Numbered from the stretch's first letter, positions 32,795 to 43,700 are shown. The stretch is DNA of 64,000 bases from Owenia fusiformis (GCA_903813345.2 CAIIXF020000004.1:27715486-27779485), one strand, 5' to 3'. The notes: generated by a model not told the origin, from the letters alone. Program-made: numbers and translations.

Positions 32795-34990
32795 ATCATC
32801 AGACCTGATGCAATTGAAAAAAGCATTGAATTATCTTTCAATGAATAACAAATTATACAATGGTGTCTGTATTGACAAAAACTGGAAATCAAAAAGCAAT
32901 GAATCTGACAATGAGCTATGGACTTCACTGACACAGGAAAATGTAACAAATGGAGCACAGAATGAGGACATAGAGAGAAATAACACCATGAACACAAAAA
33001 GTGGAACACAAGAAAATATGAAGAAAAAAAGACAAAAGTCAAAAATCGACAGAGTAAATTATTGTGAAGAAAACAAAACTAACAAAGATTCAGAAAAAGA
33101 TGTACATGTAGATAAAAAAAATGAACCACTTGATAATAATGACAGCAGTGACTCTTCCGAGAGTGAAGATGAAGTTGAAGAATCTTCCCCAGCAAAACAG
33201 CTTGATACATGCTTGCACCCAGCAGAAGTTATCACAGAAAACTTAACAGTGAGTATAGCACCTGGAGAAGGGCAGAAACCCATAGGCATTTTTAGGGACA
33301 CAAACTGTGAAGTTCTCTCATTTACACAGCTACATCCGAATTGGGAGTTTGGCTTTGATGTTAAAAGAAATAAAAAAATAAGTACAAGGAAATACTTCAA
33401 CACTAGACTTCTTTGCAAAGACACAAGATTTTCATCATCAACAGAGTATCTGTTCTTCGCACAATATGTTGCTGAATCAGAACAGATCCAAAGTGAAATA
33501 AGCATGACATTACGGAAATCTAAATTGCAATCACTGAATGGGAATTATATAACAGCTGCAGATGCCAAAGATGCTTCTACACTGGCCAAAATAATAAGGT
33601 ATGATGAGGGATACCGAATGTTTACAAATATCCGTGGATCCCCTGCTGCATGGAAGCAAATGCAGCTTGACTGCCTTGCAAAAATCAAGCAGTTGGGTAC
33701 ATGTACCTTTTTCTTCACATTGTCTGTAGCAGATACGTGTTGGATTGAAATCGTGCAAGTTGTGGCAAGAATGTATGGCGAAATATTCACATCAGAACAA
33801 GTGCAAAGGATGGATTGGAAAACAAAGTCCTCTTGGCTTAAAAGAAATCCAGTGATTGCAGCAAGACATGCTGATTATATGTTTCAGCAAATGCTTGGAA
33901 AGATCATATTAGCTCCACCACATCCCATTGGGGAAATATTAGACTATGATTTCAAAAAGGAGGCACAGAGTAGAGGACGATGCACTTTCATGGGATATTG
34001 TGGGCTAAAGATAGCCCAAGATATGATGAGGACACAGATGAAGAAATAGCTGACTTTGTTGATAAATATATATCTTGTAAAGTACCATCTGTAGATGAAG
34101 ATGAAGAGCTACATACATTAGTCTCAAAGCTGCAAACACACAGACATAATAAAACATGTAGGAAAAAGAAGAAAACAAAATGTAGATTCTCATTTCCAAA
34201 ACCTCCTTCAGATAAAACACTAGTAGCTAGAACTCCATTTAATGAGGAAGAAATAATTAAAATGGATGAGAATGAAGAAGTACTCAAAAAGGTGTATGAT
34301 ACAATAACTAACTGGAGTGATGATGCTAGGCCAACATTATCAGAACTTCTAGGAGAAGCTGGCATATCTTCTGAAGAATATCACAATGCTTTACAATTTG
34401 CAAAGAAAAGAAGTACTCTCATACTCCAAAGAACCCCTGATGAGATGAACATAAACAATTACAACCCAGATATTTTACGTATCTGGAGAGCAAATATGGA
34501 TCTTCAATTCTGTCTTGATCCTTATGCTACTATTATGTATGTTACCTCCTATTTATGCAAGCCAGAAAAAACTATGAGTGGACTTTTAAGAAAAGCGAGT
34601 AAAGAGAGCAATGATGTAGGAGTTAGGGAAAAATTGAGAAAACTTGGAAATGTTTTTCTTACTCACAGAGAATTCTCTTCTCACGAAGCAGTGTACAGAA
34701 TCTTGTCCATGCCACTTAGACAAAGTTCAAAGCAAGTGATTTACATACCCAGTGATATTCCAGAGAAACGAACAAGACTGCTGAAATCTCAAGATGAACT
34801 TTCAGCACTTGATGATGAAGACACTGATATTTTCAAGACAAATATATTGGACAGATATGCAGCTCGGCCCAAAACATTAGAAGAGATGTGTTTGCTGACT
34901 TTGCCACACACTATGCCTTGTATGGGTCAGAGACAAAGGCAAATGAAGATTGTAAAAATGATGAAGCAACAGAAAAACAAGATACTATAA
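32772..34990 (+). CDS. Helentron Rep domain (HUH endonuclease), split by a frameshift at the catalytic motif
   Basis: The first part, to about 33978, contains an acidic Ser-rich linker (KNEPLDNNDSSDSSESEDEV) and the Helitron-like N domain (EYLFFAQYVAESEQIQSEIS, then LGTCTFFFTLSVADTCWIEI). The metal-binding HUH motif lies in the next frame as MHFHGILW, directly after the shift. Near residue 185 of that second segment is MYVTSYLCKPEK, the two-Tyr block whose tyrosines attack DNA during rolling-circle transfer. TLILQRTPDEMNINNYNP is also a family landmark. The segment leaves frame again near 34885, where LADFATHY-like text continues one frame over. Confidence 0.85.
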
Positions 34991-35510
34991 CTGTACTTGG
35001 TAAAACAATGAGAAAAAGAAAACGCCCATGTATCATGCGATACCACAAAATAGCAAAAGAAAAAAATCCCGAGGAGCATGCACATTCAGAACTCATTCTA
35101 TTTTTCCATGGAGAGATGAAGAGCGTGATTTGAAACATAATGATAAAACATATGCAACAAAGTACAAAGAAGTGGATAAAATTCTCGTAGCTAACAAGAA
35201 AAGATATGACAGGTTTGACAAAGAAGTGGAAGAAGCCATAAGGGCAGTTGAATCAGGAGATGTACCACAGTCAGCATGGGATGAACTAGCAGGTGGAGTA
35301 GAACAAGAGAGAGAAGACATGAGTAAAAGAAGAACATTGTATGACATAGGGGAAGATGAGTTGGAATCTGTAGGAGTATCAAAGGATCCAAAGAAAACAC
35401 ATAAACCTTATGCTGTAGACTACTCATCACACATAGTATCTAAAGACGAATATTCTACCATTGTACAATCCTTAAATGAAAAGCAAAGACTGCTTCATGA
35501 TTTTGTATGA
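34888..35510 (+). CDS. Helentron linker between Rep and helicase
   Basis: Two overlapping frames (34888-35133 and 35028-35510) carry FADFATHYALYG, MRKRKRPCIMRYHKIAKEKN and then FPWRDEERDL, the conserved 'LFxPWRxExxL' bridge found in all Helitron proteins, followed by a charged coiled segment. ATG/TTG starts listed within are artefacts of the shifts. Stops near 35508 and 35514 are bypassed in an adjacent frame (MRMVKEHKPRKDYTQ), which returns to the original frame before the Walker A motif. Confidence 0.75.
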
Positions 35511-35579
35511 GAATGGTGAAGGAGCATAAACCAAGAAAAGATTACACACAAAAAGACAGACCCATTTTACATTTTTCTC

Positions 35580-37007
35580 AGTGGAGGTGGCGGGGTTGGG
35601 AAGTCACATAGTATCAATGCTGTGTACCAAGCAGTGACACATTCACTAAGAAAGGCAGGGGATGAGGTTGATAGTGTGGCATGCATATTAACAGCCTCAA
35701 CTGGTGTTGCCTCCTTCAACATTGGAGGTATCACTGTTCATTCTGCTCTTAACCTCCCAAGGAAAGAGTCAAATGAAGAGGGACTGCCTGAATATACAGC
35801 AATGGGAGCTCCAAGACTTAACACCATGCGCATGAAATTGATGAATCTCAAGCTTCTAATACTTGATGAAGTTTCAATGATAGGATGCGAAACATTCCCC
35901 CATATAGAAAAACGATTGGGTGATATAATTGGAATTCCAAAAGCAGATAAAAAAACTGTGTTTGGGGGAATTTCAATATTAGTAGTTGGAGATCTGCTCC
36001 AATTACCACCTGTTGGAGGAAGTCAAATATTCCTTCCGACAAAGGCAAATAGAATGGCAATGCTACATGGATCTTTGTGGAAAAGATATTTTAAACTATT
36101 GGAACTCACTGAGATACATAGGCAGAAAGATGATCTTTCATTTGGGGAAATGCTGAACAGGATAAGAGAGGGTCAAACAACTCAAGATGATATAGAAGTT
36201 CTGCAAAATAGAATAATATCTCCAGAAGACCCATTGTATCCAAAACAAGCTTTGCATGTGTTCAAAACAAATGAAAGTGTGAGAAACCACAATGATAAGA
36301 TGTTGAGATCTGAGCCAGAATTAGATGTATATGTGATAAAAGCAAGAGATACGTCTGAAAAAGAAATTAACCCATCATCACTTCCAGATGATCATCACAA
36401 GACTGGAGGATTGGTGTCATCACTGACTTTAAGAGTTAATGCAAAAGTGGCATTGACAAAAAATATTGACACATCAGATGGCCTTGTGAATGGTGCAACG
36501 GGAACCATCTTAGCAATTAGTAACGAAAGGCATGATCCATTGGAATGGATAATATGGATAAAATTTGAGCATGAAAGAGTTGGTAAAAAGTCAAAAGAAG
36601 TACTGAGACAAAATGATATGATTGGTATCAAAGCTACAGTTGGAACATTTGGCCTTGGGAGAAAGAATGCATATATTAAAATCAACAGATGCCAGTTCCC
36701 ACTTATCCTAGCATGGGCAGCAAGGATTCACAGGACACAGGGGTTGACCCTGGAGGTTATCGTTGTGTCTTTTAAAGCAACCTGCTTCAACAATGGACAG
36801 GCTCATGTGGCACTTAGCAGGACTAGGACACTAGAAGGATTATTCCTGCTCGACTTTGACCCCAAAAAAATATCTGCTAATAAGAAAGCAATGTCAGAAA
36901 TGGTACGAATGCGCTCAGAAATGCCATTTGAATGGGATTATCCATTTCGTTTGGTTGATGAAGACAACTCCATGATAGTAATGTACTTGAATATACGTTC
37001 ATTATGA
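35580..37007 (+). CDS. Helentron PIF1-like 5'-3' DNA helicase domain
   Basis: Open from FLSGGGGVGKSH (Walker A, 35583-35609) to TGA 37005-37007. The GTG at 35622 lies downstream of Walker A and is not the real start. Further motifs in order: TGVASFNIGGITVHSALNLP (Ia), LLILDEVSMIG (Walker B), GDLLQLPPVGG (III), LTEIHRQKDDLSFGEMLNRI (IV region), VNGATGTI (V), and AARIHRTQGLTLEVIVVSF with AHVALSRTRTLEGLFL (VI). All key Lys, Asp-Glu, Gln and Arg residues are present, so this domain is undamaged. It would unwind DNA during rolling-circle transposition. It is fused in frame to the endonuclease apart from one stop. Confidence 0.9.
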   Translation, partial: SGGGGVGKSHSINAVYQAVTHSLRKAGDEVDSVACILTASTGVASFNIGGITVHSALNLPRKESNEEGLPEYTAMGAPRLNTMRMKLMNLKLLILDEVSMIGCETFPHIEKRLGDIIGIPKADKKTVFGGISILVVGDLLQLPPVGGSQIFLPTKANRMAMLHGSLWKRYFKLLELTEIHRQKDDLSFGEMLNRIREGQTTQDDIEVLQNRIISPEDPLYPKQALHVFKTNESVRNHNDKMLRSEPELDVYVIKARDTSEKEINPSSLPDDHHKTGGLVSSLTLRVNAKVALTKNIDTSDGLVNGATGTILAISNERHDPLEWIIWIKFEHERVGKKSKEVLRQNDMIGIKATVGTFGLGRKNAYIKINRCQFPLILAWAARIHRTQGLTLEVIVVSFKATCFNNGQAHVALSRTRTLEGLFLLDFDPKKISANKKAMSEMVRMRSEMPFEWDYPFRLVDEDNSMIVMYLNIRSL

Positions 37008-37595
37008 TCACATAAAGATGACTTTAAGAAGCACAGTGCATTCATGAATTCCGATATCATCTGCCTTACTGAGACGAACATCAGAAAGGATGATGAGGAA
37101 TATCACATTGAAGGTTATGACATGGTGACTAAAGATACAAAGCATGGAATGGTTTGCTATATAAAATCAGACATTCTCTACACTGTTCTTTATGACAGAT
37201 CATACCTTCCAACAGAAACAATGACAGTGAAGATACAGAAAAAAGAAACAGAGTTGAATGTTGTTTCAGTGTATAATCCACCAAAGATGAATGCTACCAC
37301 TTTCATTAATCAACTCCAAGAAGAAGATTTTATGAAAAACTCAAAAACTCTCATCATGGGGGATTTCAACACAGATTTACTAAAAGATGAAGCTAGTGTG
37401 AAAAGATTGAAACAAAGTACTAACAGTATGAAGCAGTTCATAACTACTCCAATATGGGACGGAAGTTTACTCGATCATTTATATGCCAACCAATGTGCCA
37501 GAGATGATGTTATATCTAGTGGCACATTTGACTGTTATTACTCAGATCACTGTGGACTATTTGCCATTCTTGAGCTTGACAAAGTATCGACATAG
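36978..37595 (+). CDS. Helentron endonuclease domain (EEP/apurinic-type)
   Basis: Starts at MYLNIRSL (catalytic Asn segment), crosses the TGA at 37005-37007 in the same frame, and continues through DIICLTETNI (Glu motif), LIMGDFNTDLL (Asp/Asn motif) and YYSDHCGLFAILE (SDH motif), ending at TAG. It has all four landmark motifs of the endonuclease-exonuclease-phosphatase fold. At about 200 residues it is complete for this family. The sole interruption is the TGA; the sense codon CGA is one transition away, so simple decay is likely. Related in fold to LINE endonucleases, from which Helentrons are thought to have acquired it. Confidence 0.85.
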
Positions 37596-37720
37596 TGTGG
37601 TATAGCATATAGCTGACTACTATGATTATGGTAATTTGTGTTCAGCGTCATATGATGACATACAATATAGAGTTTGTTGTAGCCAGATGCCTTGCTGATA
37701 ATTTGTGTCAGCCATATTAA

Positions 37721-37726
37721 AATAAA
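37721..37726 (+). terminator. Polyadenylation signal downstream of the Helentron ORF
   Basis: AATAAA lies about 126 bases after the endonuclease stop codon and before the hairpin array. It fits the expected position of a polyadenylation signal for the Helentron transcript. Function is inferred from sequence only. Confidence 0.45.
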
Positions 37727-37759
37727 GTACTCAATTGACAACTGAAGGCAGAATACACT

Positions 37760-38045
37760 GTAATGTTTTGGACGAGAACCTAAGAAAAAATGAGAATAAT
37801 ATATGAGAATCTAAGACAAAAAAGTCGTGTCTTTGTATCTTTGTAATGTATAATGTAAGAGAATGTAAGATAAAAAAGTCATGTCTTTGTTTCATTGTAA
37901 TGTACGAGAATTTAAGACAAAAAAGCCATGTCTTCATATCTTTGTAATGTATAAATTAATGTAAGATAAAAAAAAGTCGTCTTTAAATCATTGTAATGTA
38001 CGAGAATCTAAGACAAAAAGTCATGTCTTTGTATCAATGTTTAAG
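37760..38045. repeat. Tandem array of small hairpins at the Helentron 3' side
   Basis: About five imperfect units of roughly 50-56 bp contain GTAATGTACGAGAATCTAAG followed by ACAAAAAAGTC(A/G)TGTCTT and TTGTATC. Within most units AAGACA pairs with TGTCTT around a short loop, giving a stem of about 6 bp. Units differ by small changes and indels. Short tandem repeats near the ends are a known trait of Helentrons and related elements, so the array probably marks the terminal region. Antisense frame 37731-37937 is a shadow of the repeats. Confidence 0.8.
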
Positions 38046-38425
38046 TTTAAATAGCTCTTAAAGTCTGTTTTAAATATTTCATGATTATTGGAGTGAATCT
38101 AGGTCCTGTGGTACAGCAAGTTATAGTCATTTTGTTCCAATATACATACTCACTTAAGTCAGTTACTTAAATGTCAGTTTACGATTGAGTAATTCTTTTG
38201 TAAATTTCAAATATTACTAGAGACCAGTTATTTTGAATATGATGCCACCATTTTTATGCTATGTGCATACTATCATGTTATGTTTATGCTATTCTGACAT
38301 ATCAAAACACTGACTAACTGGTAAAATATGTCAAATATTGACTAAAATAAAATGTAAGCAAACCTAAGATTCCAGCGTACTGTATTTCTTTATAATATCA
38401 TGTGTAATCTGGTTGCCTACATCCA
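38046..38425. other. No gene recognised
   Basis: AT-rich sequence after the hairpin array. The 3' end of the Helentron (expected short hairpin and CTRR-like end or terminal repeat) was not found with confidence. Confidence 0.4.
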
Positions 38426-39205
38426 AAGTGTTATAAGACAGTCACTAAGACACTATGCCATGCTTATGAGTAAATCAACAATCAAATATGAACAAAATCA
38501 CTCTATAACAAAAAATAAAGAATGGCGGCCATTTTCAAAATGGTTGTCTGAACCCAAAAGTGTCATAAAAGAGTGTGCCATGCTTAAGAGTATTCACATA
38601 CCAAATATGAACAAAATCGCTCCACTGTTTTTAAAGTTACAGCAAAAACTGTAAAATAGCGTGTAAAGGCCGCCATTTTACAAGATGGCTGCTGTGTGTT
38701 TCTTAAATATCTACAGTTTCAGCTTTATAATGTTCTATATTACTTCTTTAATTGCTATTACAGTTTTATACATTGTACCTTAATTTGTGTAAAATCGGCA
38801 CTAAAATGGACGCCATTTTGAAACGAGCAGCCATTTTCAAAATCGGCTTTCAACAGAACTTCTACCCCCATAAAGCATATGTGTACAAAATATGAACAAA
38901 ATCGGTCCAAATATGAACAAAATCGCTCCACTGTTTTTAGAGTAACAGCAAAAACTGTAAAATAGCGTGTAAAGGCTGCCATTTTACAAGATGGCTGCCG
39001 TGTGTTTCTTAAATATCTACAGTTTAAGTTTTATTATGTTCTATATAACTTCTTTAATTTAAAACACATAGCTATTACAGTTTTATACATTGTACCTAAA
39101 TTGGTGTAAAATCGGCACTAAAATGGACGCCATTTTGAAACGAGCAGCCATTTTCAAAATCGGCTTTCGAGCAGAGCTTTTACCCCTATAAAGCATGTAG
39201 ACTGT
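38426..39205. repeat. Two tandem 306-bp units of a GCCATTTT-rich repeat plus partial copies
   Basis: AAATATGAACAAAATCGCTC at 38603 recurs at 38909 (offset 306). Both are followed by ACTGTAAAATAGCGTGTAAA, GCCATTTTACAAGATGGCTG, a spacer, and AAATGGACGCCATTTTGAAA with ACGAGCAGCCATTTTCAAAA. Partial copies precede at 38430-38600. The second unit has an extra short insertion near 39060. The segment GCCGCCATTTTacaAGATGGCTGC is an imperfect inverted repeat. The family is shared with 26.4-27.6 kb. Confidence 0.85.
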
Positions 39206-39947
39206 ATCCTTCGTCTGAATAAATATTCAGACTGTAAGTCACCTATTGTAAAATGTGGTGTTGTATAAATGTTACAAATAAGTTTGTTTAATGATAAAAT
39301 GATTACCTTATGAAGAACTCACAATATTATTTTTTCGTATATTGTCCTCTTACTTACTTAAGATATTCATAAAATGTACAGGCGCTTCTTGTAGCGAAGC
39401 CATTGATTAGGTCAAGCCATTTTGGCAATGCCAATTCTCACGATAAACGAGATTTAGCCAGTGACGTCAGTCTATTTGTAAACAAATAACACGTGGAGCG
39501 GGAGCAACATTACGGAAGCGTATTGCTAAATTCCATTTGTGCGGGAATTTATTAGATCTAGTCATTTATTATCATTATCCCGATTAATTTTCTTCATTTA
39601 TAGTAAATAGAGCGGAAATATTCATGAAGAAGGCCGAGGTAATCAAGTGGTCATGTGTTGTCAAAGTTCAAAATTTGCATATCTCGTTTGGATCTCGTGA
39701 ACTCAAACGTCCTTGACATTGATTTCGCGATCTACTTATGAACACATCCTGAAGTTTCGGTGAGTCTGAACATTTCATTATTTTATATCAACTTGTACCC
39801 GCCTTATACAAATATTTTTGCTTCTAGTTTAAGATGAACATCTCTTCAACATATTCACCAATTTTCAAGGTGAACATTCTTATAATAAACGAGAAATTAA
39901 TGTGCAAAAAATATCACCGCGATTTCCATAGGAAATATATCAATCAT
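39206..39947. other. No coding gene; possible promoter-like segment
   Basis: A TGACGTCA (CRE) near 39462 lies in a relatively CpG-richer stretch (ACACGTGGAGCGGGAGCAAC). A GTGAGT donor-like site follows near 39758. This could be a 5' exon of an unseen transcript, but no reading frame supports it. Confidence 0.3.
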
Positions 39948-39976
39948 AACAGACCGAATATTATATTCGGTCTGTT
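39948..39976. repeat. Perfect 29-bp palindrome
   Basis: AACAGACCGAATAT, one T, then ATATTCGGTCTGTT: arms of 14 bp with no mismatch. It can form a hairpin or be bound by a dimer. It lies just before a CAAAATATGAACAAAATCGG repeat segment and the ACGGACGG microsatellite. Confidence 0.9.
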
Positions 39977-40034
39977 GGATACATACTAAAGCATGTGTAC
40001 AAAATATGAACAAAATCGGGCCAACGGTATTTGA

Positions 40035-40085
40035 GTTATCGCCCGGGCGGACGTACGTACGTACGGACGGACGGACGCGTTCCCT
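40035..40085. repeat. ACGT/ACGG microsatellite in a dispersed repeat
   Basis: CGGACGTACGTACGTACGG is followed by ACGGACGGACGCGTTCCC, adjoining a TATGAACAAAATCGGGCC segment related to the 38.4-39.2 kb repeat. A CGTCCGTCC counterpart occurs at 51540-51570. Confidence 0.7.
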
Positions 40086-40660
40086 ATATCCCTCTGAACT
40101 TCGTTCGATGGGATAATAAGGAATAGGTTTCATTTTATGGGGGTATTTTTGATGTACCATTTTTGGTTTGTCTTATCTTTCCCATTTTTCTTTGAGCCTA
40201 CGATCAATAGGGGCTCGGATCTTGCTGCGAATCTGTGTAAGAGGCGTAGGAAATTCTCCCATGTAATTGTACAGGCAAAAGATTGAGACATTCTCAGGAC
40301 TAAAGATAGTCCTGGCACGGGATAAGCCGCCGTGTGATCGCGCCAGGTCCATGATGATGATTTAGATCGAAGATGGTTTTGGAAAATGCAAAATCTCACC
40401 TCTAATTAGGCTGGAAAGATCCAATTTTACGCGCATCATCTTGCCAAAATCGTATTAGAAAAGTCTCACCCATTGTGATATCATCGTCGACAAAAGCGAG
40501 TACCTGTTCTGAGAGTGTTCTCTTCGACGTACATGTTTGTTTGTTTGTTTATGTCCATCTGTAATAGGTGCTTTGATGCCACCTTTGTTTAGTCTCTGGT
40601 GCTTGTTTTCCACACTGTGCTATCACTTGTAAGTTTTACACTGATGGTTTGTAGAAGTCT
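40086..40660. other. No gene recognised
   Basis: Minus-strand frames at 39897-40160 and 40130-40399 show no motif. A TTTG repeat lies near 40535-40550. The stretch borders the 3' end of the minus-strand LINE. Confidence 0.45.
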
Positions 40661-40736
40661 CTTTTTTTTATTTATTTTTTTTTTATTATTCTTAAAATCC
40701 TTATCTAGTTGAACTAACATATGTGTTTTTAAAATT

Positions 40737-43700
40737 TTAAAATCTTTTGCTCTTTATGATAAAAGTTCTGAATAGATCGTTCAGTTTCCTGTTGATTTTG
40801 TTGGGGAGTTTTTGATTTTCTCCGGCCAGGGTTTTCAAGTCTAGTGTGTATATAATTTCACACTCAAGTAAGATACAGACTGCATCGTGAAGCACTTTCT
40901 CCCGTAATTCTTGGAGTTTATTGCATTTGAATAAATAGTGATCTATTGTTTCTGGTTTGTTGCAGTCTAGGCATAAGTTGGTGTCGTGGATTGGGTTAAT
41001 TTTCTTGATATGGCTGTTTAATCTGGTATGTCCACTCAAAAGTTGGTTAGTGATGCAGAAGGTTTTTCTGTTCGATTCACCTAGTAGGGTTCTTGTCCCA
41101 ACAGAATCAATAGACCTCTGGATGTATCCAACTTTTTTCGAGTTGTTATACTGCCTTTGCCACTTTGATTTTGATGATGTGTGTATTTGTTTATATATTT
41201 CACTTTTAGTAACTATTCTGCTATCTTGACTTAGTGCCTTAGCATTTAGTGCCGCCTGCTTGGCATGTTTGTCAGCCAGCTCGTTTCCTTTGATATCAAG
41301 GTGTCCTGGTACCCAGTAATAGTTAACTTTGATACCCTTTTGAGTGAGATTTTTACATGTATTTCTGATCTTGTTGATGGATTCAATTTGATTTTTGGGT
41401 ATACAGGTCTCAAACGCAGAGATTACAGCGGGCTGACAGTCGCCAAAAAGTAGTATATCCCTACACAGTGGTGTTTTATCAACGTATGTGAGGGCGAGCT
41501 CTATTGCTCTGACTTCTCCTATGTAATTGTTGCTAGAGCAGCTTATGGGACTTTCTAAGCAGATTGGTTCCCCTCTGAGGCCTTGCAAATATACAATGGC
41601 AGCTGCTCCTGTAGGGCCTGGGTTTCCTAGTGCAGAGCCGTCTGTGAACACTACAGTTTTATTGTCAGGGCAATTGTTAATTATGTCTGCTATTCTTTTA
41701 CGCTGTGCAGACTTTGTTCTCGAGAATTCGTTGACTTCCCTTTTGACCTGGAGTTCCTCAAAATTGTTGAATTCTTTAGAATATGAGAACTCAATTTCCA
41801 AGTTGTTTAGTGGAGTGTTTCTGCAGAATTCTCTGAGTCTTGATTTGAGAATACTGAATGTTGTAGGTTTTTTCTCATTTGTAGTGTTGTTGGTCCACTG
41901 TATTAGTTCTCTGTGTATGGGACTGGAGTTCGTCTTCAGTTTAATTCTAGCAAGTTCTTGTGCTTGTCTGGCCTTGAGTAGTATGTCTAGTGGCAGTGTG
42001 TTAGTCAGTACTTCGAGAGTTTCTGTACTTGTAGATTGTAAGCAGCCAGTTGCTCTTAATAGTGCCTGTCTGTGTACAGATCTGTAGGCAGATATAGCTT
42101 TATCTGTTACAGTGGAAATTATACTAATTCCATATTCTAAGTTTGGCTGAACAAGGCTCTTGTATAGGTTGCAGAACACTGACTGTGAGCAACCTGTGTT
42201 AGTGTTAGTGAAATTGGATATCTGTTTCAGAGCACTGAAGCCTTTTCTCTGTCTTTCTAAAATGTGTTCATCGAACTTGAGGTTTTGGTCTAGAGTGATG
42301 CCTAGTATTTTGGTTGACTCTGTTACTTCTAATGAGATATTGTTTAACCTAATGTCAACTATAGGTTTAGTTTTTCCTGGTGGACAGAATACTATAACTT
42401 TGCATTTGTGCAAAGATATGCTCATATTCCATGTCTCGCACCATGATTGTAGTTTACTTAGGTCCTCATTGAGTGATTCTTCTATGATGTTATGGTCTTT
42501 CCCAGACTGCCATAGAATTATGTCGTCCGCATACTCTCCATGGCTTGCCTTTATTCCTGCTAGGGCGTCTGCGGTGTAAGCATTACAGAGGGATGGGGAC
42601 ACCACAGCTCCCTGAGGCAATCCTACAGTTGATGTCCTCAGCTCTGATGTATGTTTATTTACAGTTAAAGAGTATTGGCGGTTGTTCAGGTATTCTGAGA
42701 TATAGCATAGGAGTCTGCCCCTCACTCCGTTATTGTAGAGCTTGGCTATGAGCCCGTCCCTCCACACCCTCTCAAAACAAGAGTCATAATCTATTGTTAC
42801 CGCAATTACAGTCTCTTGCTTGTTCCAGCTTTGTTGCACCACCTGTGTGATTCTGAGGATTGTGTGGTTGCAGCTTCTGTAGATTCTGTAAGAGTCCTGG
42901 AATTCAGAAAAAAGGTTATTTGTTTCTGCAAACCAGACAAATCTGTCACAAGTTATGTGCTCGTAGAGTTTGCCCAGAATAGACTCTAGGGTAATTGGCC
43001 TGTATGCCCCATCTACATTATAGCTGGGTTTGGATGGTTTTGGGATCATGTTTTTGGGGTCAATTTTGAATTCCAAAGGCATGATACCTCTTTTCCAGCA
43101 TTTTTGGAAAAGCTTAAGTATTACCTTGATGAAATTCATACCTGCCTTTTTAATAAAAATGTAAAATATCTTTTCTCTGGGGTCCGGGGCAGATAAGCTG
43201 TTTGATTTGTTTATGGCTGTTATGAGTTCCCCAATGTTAAGATCTTTGTTTTCAATACTACAGTCGCTGCTATAGTTAGGCAAGCTGATTTCAAGTTTTT
43301 CTAAATTGACAGCTAGTTTAGAGCCGATCTCTATTTGACTTTGCCAGTTTTTGTTACAAATGGATAGCTCCTCTTTGCCGTATTTCACTAAAAATTCATT
43401 GGCAATTTCACTATCTGTTATTGCAAAAGAACCATCCTTTCGTATTAGTGGTTGTACACTGGGTTTGGTTGTACCTGACTTGTTGTAATTTTTGACAACT
43501 TTCCACATTTTATCAGTGTTTTTCGAGTCAAGTTGCTTGAACAGATTATACCAATATTGGTCTTTGTATAGATCAGCCATCTTAGTGAATTCATTGGCTA
43601 GTTTTGAGTATTTGTCCCAATTATTGGGATCCGACCTTTTATTGAAATTGCGTTTTGCCTTCCTTACTTCTTTTAGTTTCTTTGTAAGTTCAGGACACCA

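Larger units (their letters stand above)
32414..37595 (+). pseudogene. Helentron (Helitron2-type) transposon: Rep, PIF1-like helicase and endonuclease, inactivated
   Basis: One long polyprotein-like reading broken by about six single-base shifts and one stop, but complete in order: N-terminal cysteine motif region (DUF6570-like), Helitron-like N domain, HUH Rep, two-Tyr block, PIF1/RecD-type helicase, and an apurinic-type endonuclease. Presence of the endonuclease after the helicase is the hallmark of Helentrons as opposed to classical Helitrons. Shifts lie near 32785, 33978, 34885, 35100, 35505 and 35565, and a TGA is at 37005-37007. The few lesions and good conservation indicate recent death, or sequencing indels. 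It lies downstream of the kinase-like gene in the same orientation and may have landed in that gene. Helentrons replicate by rolling circle using the HUH nuclease and helicase; the role of the endonuclease is not established. Confidence 0.9.

Noticed and set aside
32791-36685. Minus-strand ORFs opposite the Helentron, including Ser-rich frames of 125-148 codons
   Set aside because: Antisense shadows of the Glu/Asp-rich linker and helicase regions.
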